Of a stretch of 64,000 nucleotides of DNA, positions 17,570-26,669 are shown piece after piece. The stretch covers positions 620,001-684,000 of the forward strand of contig CAWBJW010000001.1 of assembly GCA_963789255.1 (NCBI GenBank), in the 5' to 3' direction. Below the pieces are notes generated by a model. That model worked only from the letters and a program-made list of their open reading frames with translations. It searched no databases and was not told the origin of the DNA. The DNA comes from DATARH01 sp963789255. GTDB lineage: Bacteria; Pseudomonadota; Alphaproteobacteria; ATCC43930; CGMCC-115725. The position numbers and the translations under genes are program-made. Every line of letters begins with the position of its first letter. Positions within the stretch are counted from its first letter, which is position 1.

Positions 17570-18526
17570 TCATGCCACCGGCTTGGTGCCGATCGCCAGG
17601 AATTTGCGCCGGCGCTCGTCGCGCAGGCTGGCGCCGTCGCGGCCGAGCAGCGGGCGCAACACCTCGTCGAGCGCCTCGCCGAGCGCGGCGATCGCCTCCT
17701 GCGGCCGCCGGTGCGCGCCGCCCAACGGCTCCGGCACGATGCGGTCGATGATTCCGAGCCGCAGCAGGTCCTGCGCCGTCAGCCGCAGCGCTTCGGCCGC
17801 ATCCTGGGCATGCGCGGCATCGCGCCACAGGATCGAGGCGCAACCTTCGGGCGAGATCACCGTATAGATCGCATGTTCCAGCATTAAGACGGCATTGCCG
17901 GCGGCGAGCGCGATCGCGCCGCCCGAGCCGCCTTCGCCGATGATTGTGGCGATCACCGGCACCCGGAGGTCGAGGCCGGTCTCGATCGCCCGGGCGATCG
18001 CCTCGCTCTGCCCGCGCGCCTCGGCATCGACCCCGGGATAGGCCCCGGCGGTGTCGACAAAGCTCAGCACCGGCAGCCCGAAACGCTCGGCGAGCCGCAT
18101 CAGCCGGCGCGCCTTCCTATACCCCTCGGGCCGCGCCATGCCGAAATTGCGCGTGACCCGCGCCTCGGTGTCGGCGCCCTTCTCGGTGCCGAGGACCAGG
18201 ACGCTATGCCCGCGAAACCGCCCGATGCCGCCGACGATTGCCGGGTCCTCAGCAAAGGCGCGGTCGCCGGCGAGCGGCACGAAATCGCCGATTAGCCCGG
18301 CGATATAGTCGAGGCAGTGGGGCCGTTCGGGATGGCGCGCCACCAATACCTTCTGCCACGCGGTGAGGCGCGCATAGCTCTGGCGCAACAGCCGGCTGGC
18401 CTGGGTTTCCAGCCGCCCGACCTCTTCGGCGATGTTGAGCCCGCTGTCGGTCGACAGGTGGCGCAACTCGTCGATCTTGCCTTCGAGCTCGGCGATCGGC
18501 CGTTCGAAATCGAGAAAATGGCGCAT
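17570..18526 (-). CDS. accA: acetyl-CoA carboxylase carboxyltransferase subunit alpha
   Basis: AccA is the alpha half of the carboxyltransferase that moves CO2 from biotin to acetyl-CoA, the first committed step of fatty-acid synthesis. The protein has 318 residues, the standard length. Motifs are FLDFERPIAELEGKIDELR, GRFRGHSVLVLGTEKG, FVDTAGAYPGVDAEARGQ and GEGGSGGAIALAAGN. It is followed upstream on the same strand by xerD with a 56-base gap. AccA next to xerD is a familiar alphaproteobacterial arrangement. Confidence 0.96.
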   Translation of the reverse strand: MRHFLDFERPIAELEGKIDELRHLSTDSGLNIAEEVGRLETQASRLLRQSYARLTAWQKVLVARHPERPHCLDYIAGLIGDFVPLAGDRAFAEDPAIVGGIGRFRGHSVLVLGTEKGADTEARVTRNFGMARPEGYRKARRLMRLAERFGLPVLSFVDTAGAYPGVDAEARGQSEAIARAIETGLDLRVPVIATIIGEGGSGGAIALAAGNAVLMLEHAIYTVISPEGCASILWRDAAHAQDAAEALRLTAQDLLRLGIIDRIVPEPLGGAHRRPQEAIAALGEALDEVLRPLLGRDGASLRDERRRKFLAIGTKPVA

Positions 18527-18582
18527 CGGCGGCCGGCAATCTCGGCGGCGGAGGAAGCCTTGTCAACGCTGCGCCGATTCAG

Positions 18583-19554
18583 TCATTTGCGCCGCGCCAG
18601 CGGATGCGCGCTCTCCACCAGCCGGCGCAGCCGCTCGCTTTGCACATGGGTATAGATCTGCGTCGTGGCGATGTCGGCGTGCCCCAGCATCTGCTGCACG
18701 CTCCGCAAATCGGCGCCATGGTCGAGCAGATGGCTGGCGAAGGCATGGCGCAGCACATGCGGCGACAAGAGCGCCGGGTCGAGCCCGGCGCCCAGCGCCA
18801 ATTCCTTCAGCAGCTGGCCGCAGCGCTGCCGGGTCAGGTGCCCGTCCGCGCCGCGCGACGGGAACAGCCAGCGTGCCATTTTGGCATTCGATCGATGGCT
18901 GTGCGGCAGCAACCGGCTGCGGCATTCGAGCCAGGCGGCAAGCGTTTGGCGCGACGGCGCAGAGAGCGGCACCACCCGCTCCTTGCCGCCCTTGCCGCGG
19001 ACCAACAGGAAACGCGGGTCGCGCTGCGCCGCGGCGAGCGGCAGGCCGACCAGCTCGGAGACGCGCAGACCCGTCGCGTAGAGCAGTTCGAGCAGGCAAC
19101 GCAGCCGCACACCCTCTTCCTCCGGCCAATTCGCGGCGGCGGCGATCAGCCGCTCGACGTCCGCCTCGCTGAGGATCTTCGGCAACGGGCGGCCGAGCCG
19201 CGGCGGGTCGAGCCCCGCCGTCGGATCGTCCGGCCGGGTCCCGTCGCTGACCAGAAAGCGGAAGAACTGGCGCATCGCCGAGAGCCGGCGGGCGAGGGTT
19301 CGCGGCGCGAGCCGGCGCGTCGTCATGGCGGCGAGGTAATCATGCAGCGAAGCCGCATCGGCCTCTTCCACCGGCATGCCGCGCGCGCCAAGGAACACCG
19401 CGAGGGCGGCGAGGTCGTTACGGTACGCCGCAAGCGTCAGCTGCGCTGCGCCGCGTTCGGCCGCCAGCATCTCGAGAAACGCTTCGACCCGCCGCGACGG
19501 CGCCGCCGCTCGCGGCTTCGCAGCCGACCGCCGGTCATTTCGGGAAGCGCGCAT
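18583..19554 (-). CDS. xerD: site-specific tyrosine recombinase XerD
   Basis: XerD with XerC resolves chromosome dimers at dif. The 323-residue protein has an N-terminal SAM-like core-binding domain (about 25-110) and a C-terminal catalytic domain with the Arg of ATGLRVSELVGL, HVLRHAFASHLL (HxxR), LGHADIATTQIYTHV (His and catalytic Tyr) and a Lys in RGKGGKERVVPL. All catalytic residues are present. The start at 19554 overlaps the small membrane-protein gene by 20 bases. A chromosomal rather than mobile-element role is inferred from the accA and aroK context. Confidence 0.92.
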   Translation of the reverse strand: MRASRNDRRSAAKPRAAAPSRRVEAFLEMLAAERGAAQLTLAAYRNDLAALAVFLGARGMPVEEADAASLHDYLAAMTTRRLAPRTLARRLSAMRQFFRFLVSDGTRPDDPTAGLDPPRLGRPLPKILSEADVERLIAAAANWPEEEGVRLRCLLELLYATGLRVSELVGLPLAAAQRDPRFLLVRGKGGKERVVPLSAPSRQTLAAWLECRSRLLPHSHRSNAKMARWLFPSRGADGHLTRQRCGQLLKELALGAGLDPALLSPHVLRHAFASHLLDHGADLRSVQQMLGHADIATTQIYTHVQSERLRRLVESAHPLARRK

Positions 19555-19675
19555 CGGGCAGCACCTTTTCGACCGGTGTCGACGGCACGGGAAGATGCCA
19601 ATAGGCGAGGAACAGGCCACCGCCAACGACCGCCAGGACGAAGACAATCACGAGCAGGAGGCTCACTCTTCCCAT
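19535..19675 (-). CDS. small single-pass membrane protein (46 aa)
   Basis: The 46-residue protein starts MGRVSLLLVIVFVLAVVGGG, one membrane helix, followed by FLAYWHLPVPSTPVEKVLPD. Such small proteins are commonly found between aroK and xerD in alphaproteobacteria. Function unknown. The ATG at 19675 is chosen because the longer open frame upstream is Arg-rich and non-homologous. Confidence 0.65.
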   Translation of the reverse strand: MGRVSLLLVIVFVLAVVGGGLFLAYWHLPVPSTPVEKVLPDARFPK

Positions 19676-19807
19676 GCCGCGACTCGCACTCCCGCGCCCG
19701 CCTCGTTTCGTGGAGCCGCCCGTGTCGATTGACGAACCCGCAGCGCGATATGCTAGTACCCTCCCGATACGCCGCGCGGAAGGGCGGCGAGTATCGAGGG
19801 GTGCGCG

Positions 19808-20425
19808 GTGGATCTCCAAACCAGGCACACGGCCGGAACGGCGGCGCGGAGACTGGGATTCACCCCCTGCCGCACGATCGTTTTTGTCGGCCTGATGGGC
19901 GCGGGCAAGACCAAGATCGGGCGCCGCGTGGCGGCACGGCTCAATCTGCCGTTCTTCGATTCGGATAGCGAGATCGAGGCGGCGGCCGGCGAGACCATCG
20001 AGGAGATTTTCCGCAATCGCGGGGAATCAGTGTTCCGCGATGGCGAGCGCCGCGTCATCGCCCGGCTGCTGGCCCAGCCGGTTCACGTGCTGGCGACCGG
20101 CGGCGGCGCGTTCATGGACCCGGCGACGCGGGCCCTGATCGCCCGCCGCGGCGTTTCGGTCTGGCTGCGTGCCGAACTCGACGTGCTGGTCGCTCGCGTC
20201 GCGCGGCGCACCAACCGGCCGTTGCTGCAGCAACGCGACTCGCGCGCCGTGCTCGCGGAGCTGATCGAGCGCCGCCATCCGATCTATGCCGCGGCCGATG
20301 CGATCATCGACAGCGGCGAGGGGCCGCCGGAGCTCACCACGGCGCGGGTGATTGCCGCTCTCGCCGGCTCCGCGCGGGCTTTGCGCCCGCCCGATGCGGA
20401 GCCGGATTCGGAGATCGAGCAATGA
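19808..20425 (+). CDS. aroK: shikimate kinase
   Basis: AroK phosphorylates shikimate at O3 with ATP in the chorismate pathway. The 205-residue protein has the P-loop GLMGAGKTKIGRRVA, the shikimate-binding FFDSDSEIE, GESVFRDGERRVI and TGGGAFMDP. The start is GTG at 19808. It overlaps aroB by four bases (ATGA), so the two enzymes are translationally coupled. Confidence 0.95.
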   Translation: MDLQTRHTAGTAARRLGFTPCRTIVFVGLMGAGKTKIGRRVAARLNLPFFDSDSEIEAAAGETIEEIFRNRGESVFRDGERRVIARLLAQPVHVLATGGGAFMDPATRALIARRGVSVWLRAELDVLVARVARRTNRPLLQQRDSRAVLAELIERRHPIYAAADAIIDSGEGPPELTTARVIAALAGSARALRPPDAEPDSEIEQ

Positions 20426-21558
20426 CGGCGCCAATCGCGGCCACGGGTGCGACCGATAGACTGCGCGTCGAGCTTGGCGAGCGCGGCTATGACATTCTGG
20501 TCGGACCCGGGCTGATCGGGCATGCCGGCGCCGAGATCCTGCCGCTGCTGCGCCGGCGCCAGGCCGTCGTGATCACCGACGAGACGGTCGCGCGGTACCA
20601 TCTGGCGCCGCTGCGCGCCAGCCTCGCCGAGCACGGCATCGCCAGCCACGCGGTCGTCTTGCCGCCCGGCGAAGGCACCAAGGACTTGGCCCATTTCGGC
20701 CGGCTCGTCGACGACATCCTCGCCTGCGGCGTCGAACGCGGCACGATGCTGGTGGCATTGGGCGGCGGGGTGGTCGGCGATATTGCCGGGTTTGCCGCGG
20801 CCACCCTCTTGCGCGGCCTCGATTTCGTACAGATTCCGACGACCCTCTTGGCCCAGGTCGACAGCTCGGTCGGCGGCAAGACCGCGATCAACACCAGCGC
20901 CGGCAAGAACCTGCTCGGCGCCTTCTACCAGCCCCGCCTCGTTCTGGCCGACACCGCCAGCCTGGCGACCCTGCCGCGCCGCGAAGTGCGCGCCGGTTAT
21001 GGCGAGATCGTCAAATATGGGCTGATTCGCGACGCCGGTTTCTTCGAATGGCTTGAGGCCGAGGGCCGCGCGCTGTGCGACCTCGAACCGGCGGCGCTGA
21101 CGCGCGCGGTCGTGGTGAGCTGCCGGATGAAGGCGGCGATCGTCGCCGCCGACGAGCGCGAAACCGGTGACGGCGATCGCGCGCTGTTGAATTTCGGCCA
21201 CACCTTCGGCCATGCGCTGGAGGCCGAGACCGGGTTCGGCGACCGGCTGCTGCATGGCGAGGCGGTGGCGCTCGGCATGGTGCTGGCGTTCGATTTCGCC
21301 GTGCGGTCAGGCGTTGCCTCGGGACAGGACGCCTACCGCGTGCGGCATCACCTTGCCGCTGCGGGTCTGCCGACCGAGCTCTCCGCGATCGGCCTCTCGG
21401 GCAGCGCGGCCGACCGGCTGCTCGTGCACATGGGCAAGGACAAGAAGGTGCGCGACGGCGCGATCGCGCTGATCCTGCCGCGGCGGATCGGCGAGGTGTT
21501 CGTGATGCGCGACGCGCCGGTCGAGCAATTGCGGTCGTTTCTCGCCGAAGCTCGCTGA
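20422..21558 (+). CDS. aroB: 3-dehydroquinate synthase
   Basis: AroB converts DAHP to 3-dehydroquinate using NAD and a divalent metal. The 378-residue protein carries GGGVVGDIAGFAAATLLRG, IPTTLLAQVDSSVGGKTAIN and the metal-site region LNFGHTFGHALEAETGF. Length and motifs are standard. It is translated with aroK and ends four bases before the convergent ribbon-helix-helix gene. Confidence 0.96.
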   Translation: MTAPIAATGATDRLRVELGERGYDILVGPGLIGHAGAEILPLLRRRQAVVITDETVARYHLAPLRASLAEHGIASHAVVLPPGEGTKDLAHFGRLVDDILACGVERGTMLVALGGGVVGDIAGFAAATLLRGLDFVQIPTTLLAQVDSSVGGKTAINTSAGKNLLGAFYQPRLVLADTASLATLPRREVRAGYGEIVKYGLIRDAGFFEWLEAEGRALCDLEPAALTRAVVVSCRMKAAIVAADERETGDGDRALLNFGHTFGHALEAETGFGDRLLHGEAVALGMVLAFDFAVRSGVASGQDAYRVRHHLAAAGLPTELSAIGLSGSAADRLLVHMGKDKKVRDGAIALILPRRIGEVFVMRDAPVEQLRSFLAEAR

Positions 21559-21562
21559 AACC

Positions 21563-21895
21563 TCAGCAGGCCGCGTCCTGCATCGCGAGGCGAGCGGGCC
21601 GGGTCGCCTGCGCCGGCCCGGCCGGCAACGCCGCAGCGCGGTAGAAATCGACGATGTAGACGCGTATCGCCGCGGTCAGGCTGGAGGCCGTACGCTCGCG
21701 GTCGATGCTGGTGACGAGGTCGTTCAGAGTAACCTGCTGCCGGCCCGCAATGTCGTGCAGGGCATCCCACATCGCCGGCTCGAGGCGCACGGTGGTCCGG
21801 TGACCCCCGACAACGATGTTGTGGATCACCAGCGAGGATGGGGCATCGTCGTGGTTGCGGCGCAGCCGCCGCGGCAATCCGGCTTGCATGGCCAT
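21563..21895 (-). CDS. ribbon-helix-helix domain protein
   Basis: This 110-residue protein has the core VGGHRTTVRLEPAMWDALHDIA and VTLNDLVTSIDRERTASSLTAAIRVYIVDFY, typical of the larger RHH family found in alphaproteobacteria. A DNA-binding regulator is likely, but the target is unknown. Convergent with aroB. A possible promoter lies 45 bases upstream (separate entry). Confidence 0.8.
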   Translation of the reverse strand: MAMQAGLPRRLRRNHDDAPSSLVIHNIVVGGHRTTVRLEPAMWDALHDIAGRQQVTLNDLVTSIDRERTASSLTAAIRVYIVDFYRAAALPAGPAQATRPARLAMQDAAC

Positions 21896-21939
21896 AGTCT
21901 AGCCCACGGCCAGCGGATTGCAACCCCAGCGATACTAAA

Positions 21940-21968
21940 TACTTATGAAAAGGTCATATGGTTGTAAA
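21940..21968 (-). promoter_or_regulatory. possible promoter in an AT-rich spacer upstream of the RHH gene
   Basis: Read on the minus strand, TTTACA is followed after 17 bases by TAAGTA, weakly resembling -35 and -10 boxes. The spacer (21896-22002) is the most AT-rich stretch for several kilobases. It lies between the RHH gene and the bolA-like gene, both on the minus strand. Evidence is consensus only. Confidence 0.3.
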
Positions 21969-22002
21969 AACCGATAATACATTGGTGCATAGTTGGAACG
22001 AA

Positions 22003-22278
22003 TCAATCATCCCGCTCCCCAGGGGCCAGCGTCGTCAGCGACAGCGCGTGGACGCGCGTGGCTAGCTCGGCGGCGAGCGTCTCATAGACCAGCCGCTGGC
22101 GCGCGACCCGGTTGAGCCCCACGAAAGCCGGGGCAACGATCGTCACGGCGAAATGCGTTTCGCCTTCCGGCCGCGCCCCGGCATGGCCGGCGTGGCGATG
22201 GAACTCGTCCGATATCTCCAGCCGGATCGGCGCAAAGCGCTCGGTCAGCTTTTGCCGCATCGTCTCGGCGACGCTCAC
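22003..22278 (-). CDS. BolA family protein
   Basis: This 91-residue BolA-like protein has SDEFHRHAGHAGARPEGETHF and the helix-turn-helix-like APAFVGLNRVARQRLVYETL. BolA proteins pair with monothiol glutaredoxins and affect iron-sulfur handling and gene regulation. The ATG overlaps the end of the HAD gene by four bases, suggesting coupling. Confidence 0.93.
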   Translation of the reverse strand: MSVAETMRQKLTERFAPIRLEISDEFHRHAGHAGARPEGETHFAVTIVAPAFVGLNRVARQRLVYETLAAELATRVHALSLTTLAPGERDD

Positions 22279-22983
22279 AATCGTTGCTCACGGTTTTGCA
22301 AGGCCGCCGCCGCGGCGAGAAAGCCCGCGAGATCATCGACGATGTGGTGGATGTAATCCCTGTCGGCCTCGGCCGATGCCCAGTCGATCCCGTTGCGCAC
22401 CCATGCCGTGGTCATGCCGAGCGCGGCCGCCGGGGCGAGGTTGCGGGCGATGTCCTCGATCATCAGCGCGGTCGGCGCGGCGACCGCATGCCGCGTCAAC
22501 AACACTCGGTAGCCGGTCAGCGCCGGCTTGGGGTCGAAATCGGCGGCGACGATGTCGACGATGCCGCTGAACGACTCGGTAAGGCCGAGATGATCGAGCA
22601 GCCGCTCGGCATGCCGCACCGACCCGTTGGTGTGGACGATCTTGCGTCCCTCCAGGCTGGCGCAGCGCGGCGGCGAGCGCCGGATCGGGCGGCACGCAGG
22701 CGAGGTCGATATCATGGACAAAGGCGAGAAATTCGTACGGGTCGATGTCGTCGCGGGTCATCAGCCCGCGCAAGGTCGTGCCGTGCTCGCGGAAATAGCT
22801 TCGCCGCAGCTCCGCCGCCGCCTCCGGCGGCACCGACAGGCGGTCGCAAATGAACTCGTTCATGCGCCGCTGGACCTGATCGAACAGGCGGCAGGAAGCG
22901 GGATAGAGGGTGTTGTCGAGATCGAAGATCCAGGTCTCGACCGCACCGAGCGGACAGCGTTCGCGCCGGGTCGTGTAGGGCAT
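22275..22983 (-). pseudogene. HAD pyrimidine 5'-nucleotidase-like hydrolase (one +1 frame break)
   Basis: This haloacid-dehalogenase hydrolase of the SDT1/pyrimidine 5-nucleotidase type hydrolyses phosphate esters. It has motif I (ETWIFDLDNTLYPASCRLF), motif II around IVHTNGS, and a motif III/IV region ALMIEDIARNLAPAAALGM. The N-terminal half and the part from SLEGRKIVHTNGS are in different frames. Removing one C (read on the minus strand; GG at 22659-22660 on the plus strand) joins them as AALRSLEGRKIV, giving about 235 residues. It lies between bolA and argB. Confidence 0.85.
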
Positions 22984-23011
22984 GGGCTTTCCGGTGGGGT
23001 TCTCCGAGCTA

Positions 23012-23932
23012 TCAGCCGCCGCGGATCAGCGTACCTGCTCCGCCTTCGGTAAACAGCTCGAGGAGGATTGCGTGCGGCACCCGGCCATCGACGATGACCG
23101 CCGCCTCGACGCCGCCCTCGACCGCCGCGAGGCAGGTTTCGACCTTGGGGATCATACCGCCGGAGATCGTACCGTCGGCGATCAGCCGGCGCGCGTCGCC
23201 GGCGCTCAGGTCCGCGATCAGCCGCTTGTCGGCGTCGAGGACGCCGGGCACATCGGTCAGCAGCAGAAAGCGGCATGCCTTGACCGCGGCGGCAACCGCG
23301 CCGGCGACCGTATCGGCATTGATGTTGTACGTCTCGCCGCCGGCCCCGACCCCGATCGGCGCAATGACCGGGATGATGTCCGATTGGCGAAAGCTCGCCA
23401 GCACGCGATCGTCGACCCGTTCCGGCTCGCCGACGAAGCCGAGGTCGATGTTGACCCTGACGCCCTCTTCGATCCGGCTGAGCGTCAGCTTGCGCGCGCG
23501 CAGGAGGCCGCCATCCTTGCCGGTCAGTCCGACGGCGCAGCCGCCCTCGGCATTGATCGCGGCGACGATCTGCTTGTTGATGGTTCCGGCGAGGACCATC
23601 TCGACGACTTCCATCGTCTCGCGGTCGGTTACCCGCAGTCCGTCGACAAAGCGGCTCTTGATTCCCAGGCGCTGCAGCATCTGGCCGATCTGCGGGCCGC
23701 CGCCATGGACGACAATCGGGTTGACGCCGACCTGCTTCAGGAAGGCGATGTCGCGGGCGAAGGTGTCGCCGCCGCCATCATCGGCCATCGCGTGGCCGCC
23801 ATACTTCACCAGGACGGTCTGCCCGGAATAGCGGCGCAGATAGGGCAGCGCCTCGCCCAGCACCGCGGCTTGCAATGCCGGGTCGGCGGAGGTCGTGGCG
23901 GCGGGCGCAGCGGGCCGGACGGCGGAGCTCAT
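23012..23932 (-). CDS. argB: acetylglutamate kinase
   Basis: ArgB phosphorylates N-acetylglutamate in arginine synthesis. The 306-residue protein has VLVKYGGHAM, VVHGGGPQIGQML, NINADTVAGAVAAAVKA and GGMIPKVETCLAAV. It is a full-length amino-acid kinase fold. Upstream engB is 12 bases away on the same strand, so it is part of the yidC-engB-argB operon. Confidence 0.96.
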   Translation of the reverse strand: MSSAVRPAAPAATTSADPALQAAVLGEALPYLRRYSGQTVLVKYGGHAMADDGGGDTFARDIAFLKQVGVNPIVVHGGGPQIGQMLQRLGIKSRFVDGLRVTDRETMEVVEMVLAGTINKQIVAAINAEGGCAVGLTGKDGGLLRARKLTLSRIEEGVRVNIDLGFVGEPERVDDRVLASFRQSDIIPVIAPIGVGAGGETYNINADTVAGAVAAAVKACRFLLLTDVPGVLDADKRLIADLSAGDARRLIADGTISGGMIPKVETCLAAVEGGVEAAVIVDGRVPHAILLELFTEGGAGTLIRGG

Positions 23933-23944
23933 CGGGCGCTCACT

Positions 23945-24688
23945 CTATCGCGGTCGCCGCGGCGACGCCACCGCGGCAAGGGCGGCCTCAGGCGCGGCAA
24001 AGCCGGCGGCGGTCGCGCGCAAGGCGGCGATGCCGAGGCCCTTCTCGGCGCTGGTCAGATGGATTTCGGGGTGGGCGGCGCTGTGCTTGGCGAGTTCGGC
24101 GGCCACGGCTTCGGCGATCGCGGCGCGCAGGGTCGGGGCGAGCTTGTCGATTTTGGTCAGCACCACCTGGTACGATAGCCCGGCGGCATCGCACAGCTGC
24201 ATGATCGGGCGGTCGGGCTCCTTGATGCCGTGCCGCGCATCGATGAGGAGGCAGACGCGGTAGAGGCTCGTCCGCCCGCGCAGATAAACTGTTACCAGCC
24301 GGGTCCACGCCTGGATCGCGGCTTTCGATGCCTCGGCGTAGCCATAGCCCGGCAGATCGACCAGCATCAGCCTGCGGTCGAGGGCGAAGAAGTTGATCTG
24401 GCGCGTGCGGCCCGGGGTGTTCGAGGTGCGCGCCAGCGTGCGCCGCCCGGTCAGCGCATTGACAAGGCTCGATTTCCCGACATTGGAGCGGCCGAAAAAG
24501 GCGATTTCCGGCAGGGTTTCGTCGGGCAGCGATGCACCATCGCCGGCACCGGCGATAAAACGGCAGTCGCGGGCGAACAACAGCCGCCCGGCTTCGAGCA
24601 GTGCCGGCTCGATCGCGCGCGCCGGAAACAGATCGCTTGCCGCGGCGACGCCGTTCAGGCGGCGCCCGCGCGATGCATGATCGCCCAT
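23945..24688 (-). CDS. engB: ribosome biogenesis GTPase YihA/EngB
   Basis: EngB is an essential GTPase for large-subunit assembly. It shows Walker A GRSNVGKSSLVNAL, G3 DLPGYGYAEASK, G4 LTKIDKL and G5 TSAEKGLG. The best start is ATG 24688, which overlaps the 3-prime end of yidC by 34 bases and gives 247 residues; a shorter non-ATG start is possible. The reading frame is distinct from yidC. Operon with argB downstream. Confidence 0.94.
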   Translation of the reverse strand: MGDHASRGRRLNGVAAASDLFPARAIEPALLEAGRLLFARDCRFIAGAGDGASLPDETLPEIAFFGRSNVGKSSLVNALTGRRTLARTSNTPGRTRQINFFALDRRLMLVDLPGYGYAEASKAAIQAWTRLVTVYLRGRTSLYRVCLLIDARHGIKEPDRPIMQLCDAAGLSYQVVLTKIDKLAPTLRAAIAEAVAAELAKHSAAHPEIHLTSAEKGLGIAALRATAAGFAAPEAALAAVASPRRPR

Positions 24689-26385
24689 TGCTGGGCGATG
24701 CTCAGCGTGTTGTTCCATGCCCAATAGATGACGAGCCCGGCCGGGAAGGACGACAGCATATAGGTAAAGACGATCGGCAGCAGCATGAACATCCGCGCCT
24801 GCACCGGGTCGACCGGCTGCGGGTTGAGCTTTTGCTGCAAGAACATCGTCAAGCCCATGATCAGCGGCCAGGCGCCGATCATCAGAATGTGCGGCGGGGC
24901 GAACGGCACGAGGCCGAACAGATTGGCGAACGAGGTCGGGTCCGGCGCCGACAGATCGTGAATCCAGCCGAAAAACGGCGCATGCCGCATCTCGATCGTC
25001 ACGAACAGTACCTTGTACAGCGAAAAGAATACCGGGATCTGGATCACGATCGGCAGGCAACCGGCCAGCGGGTTGGCCCCGACTTTCTTGTACATCGCCA
25101 TGATTTCCTGCTGCTGGCGCGCCTTGTCCTCGGGAAAGCGCTCGCGGATCTTCTGCATTTCCGGCTGCAGCAGCTTCATCTTGCTCATCGCCTTGTAAGC
25201 TTTGCTGGCGAGCGGAAAGAACAGAAGCTTGAACATCAGCGTCAGCAAGAGGATCGCTAAACCGAAATTGCCGAGCAGTCCGGCGAAGATTTGCAGGATT
25301 TGGAAGATCGGCTTCGTCAGGAACCAGAACCACCCGAAATCGATGGAATACTCGAACAACGGAATGCCCGAGGCGCTGTAGGCGTTGAGCAGGTTGACCT
25401 CTTTGGCCCCGGCGAACAGGCGGGAGGAGCTGATGCCGCTGCCGCCGGGCGGTACGGTGATCTTGGGACCGGTGAAATCGGTCTGGTAGCGGTCGACGCC
25501 GCCTTTGACGATGTGGGTGAAGCGCGCCTTGACGGCCGCACGCTGGTCCGGGATGACCGCGGTCTCCCAGTACTTGTCGGTGAAGCCGAGCCAGCCCCCG
25601 GTGGAGTCGTAGTCGATCGGCTCGCCGGGCTTGAGCGAGGCGTACTTGATCTCCCGCAACGAACCGCCGAGTTCGCCGATCAACCCTTCGAACAGGATGT
25701 AATACCCCAACACATGCGGTGTCCCGGTGCGGCTGACCAGCCCATAGGACGACAGGGTGACCGGTGCGCTCCCGGTGTTCTTCACCGCGTCGCGCACCGT
25801 GAACATGTAGTTTTCGTCGACCGAGATCGTGCGGGTGAACCCCAGCCCCGCGCCATTGTCCCAGGTCAGGGTCACCGGCGAGGTTGGGGTCAGTTTGCCG
25901 CCCGAGGCGGTCCACTGCGTATCTGCTCCGGGGACCTTCGTACCGGCGGTGTCGGCGACCCAGCCGAATTCCGCGAAATAAGGGTCCTTGGTCCCGGTCG
26001 GCCACAGCAGCACGACCTCGGGGCTCTTGGGATCGACCGTGTCGTGGTAGGTCGTCAGGGCCAGGTCGTCGATGCGGCCGCCGTTGAGCGCGATCGAGCC
26101 ATGCAGCCGCGGCGTGTCGATGCGCACCCGTGGTTGTCCGGCGAGCGCCTGCTCTCTTGTCTCCGGCGCCGGCGCCGCGGCCGTGCCGCCCGCGGTGGCG
26201 GGCCCGGGCCCGGCAACTCCGGGCGCAGCGACGCCGGGCACCGCGCTTCCCGGCGTTGTCTGCGTTGACGCAGCGGGGGTCGGCGCATGCAGCGGCACCG
26301 GGTGCAGCTTCGCGAACAGGAACTGGAACCCGAACAGAATGCCCACCGAGAGCACGATCGCGAGCAGCAGATTGCGTTGATCCAT
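24655..26385 (-). CDS. yidC: membrane protein insertase YidC
   Basis: YidC inserts proteins into the inner membrane with or without Sec. The 576-residue protein has the N-terminal helix MDQRNLLLAIVLSVGILFGF, a large periplasmic domain and a C-terminal 60-kDa insertase core (LLLTLMFKLLFFPLASKAYK, QPEMQKIRERFPEDK, GCLPIVIQIPVFFSLYKVL). The ATG at 26385 is chosen because the longer upstream frame overlaps yidD and is non-homologous. It belongs to the rpmH-rnpA-yidD-yidC-engB-argB block. Confidence 0.97.
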   Translation of the reverse strand: MDQRNLLLAIVLSVGILFGFQFLFAKLHPVPLHAPTPAASTQTTPGSAVPGVAAPGVAGPGPATAGGTAAAPAPETREQALAGQPRVRIDTPRLHGSIALNGGRIDDLALTTYHDTVDPKSPEVVLLWPTGTKDPYFAEFGWVADTAGTKVPGADTQWTASGGKLTPTSPVTLTWDNGAGLGFTRTISVDENYMFTVRDAVKNTGSAPVTLSSYGLVSRTGTPHVLGYYILFEGLIGELGGSLREIKYASLKPGEPIDYDSTGGWLGFTDKYWETAVIPDQRAAVKARFTHIVKGGVDRYQTDFTGPKITVPPGGSGISSSRLFAGAKEVNLLNAYSASGIPLFEYSIDFGWFWFLTKPIFQILQIFAGLLGNFGLAILLLTLMFKLLFFPLASKAYKAMSKMKLLQPEMQKIRERFPEDKARQQQEIMAMYKKVGANPLAGCLPIVIQIPVFFSLYKVLFVTIEMRHAPFFGWIHDLSAPDPTSFANLFGLVPFAPPHILMIGAWPLIMGLTMFLQQKLNPQPVDPVQARMFMLLPIVFTYMLSSFPAGLVIYWAWNNTLSIAQQWAIMHRAGAA

Positions 26386-26413
26386 GGGCGAATGGTCGAG
26401 ACCGCGTTCCGCC

Positions 26414-26668
26414 TCAGCGGCTCGGCTTGGAGGGGACCGGGTCGTAGCCGCTGCCGCCCCACGGGTGGCAACGCAAGAGCCGCCGCACGGCAAGCAGCGA
26501 GCCGCGCCGAGGTCCGTGGAGCGCGACCGCTTCCGCGGCATAATGCGAGCAGCTCGGGTAATAGCGGCAGGAGGGCGGCAGGACCGGCGCGACCAGCAGC
26601 TGGTAGGCGCGGATCATCGCCCTTATTGCCAGACCCGCCCCGCGACCTGCGCCGTCGCAATAATCCAT
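26414..26668 (-). CDS. yidD: membrane protein insertion efficiency factor YidD
   Basis: This is an 84-residue YidD family protein with RAYQLLVAPVLPPSCRYYPS, CSHYAAEAVALHGP and RRLLRCHPWGGSGYDPVP, the family signature. It assists YidC-dependent insertion. The start at 26668 lies one base past the rnpA stop; an internal ATG at 26617 is an alternative that gives the shorter, more typical form. Confidence 0.94.
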   Translation of the reverse strand: MDYCDGAGRGAGLAIRAMIRAYQLLVAPVLPPSCRYYPSCSHYAAEAVALHGPRRGSLLAVRRLLRCHPWGGSGYDPVPSKPSR

Positions 26669-26669
26669 C

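Noticed and set aside
18583..19554. Tyrosine recombinase as a sign of an integrated element
   Set aside because: It sits between accA and aroK with XerD features and no attachment site, tRNA or phage gene nearby, so a chromosomal XerD is the simpler reading.
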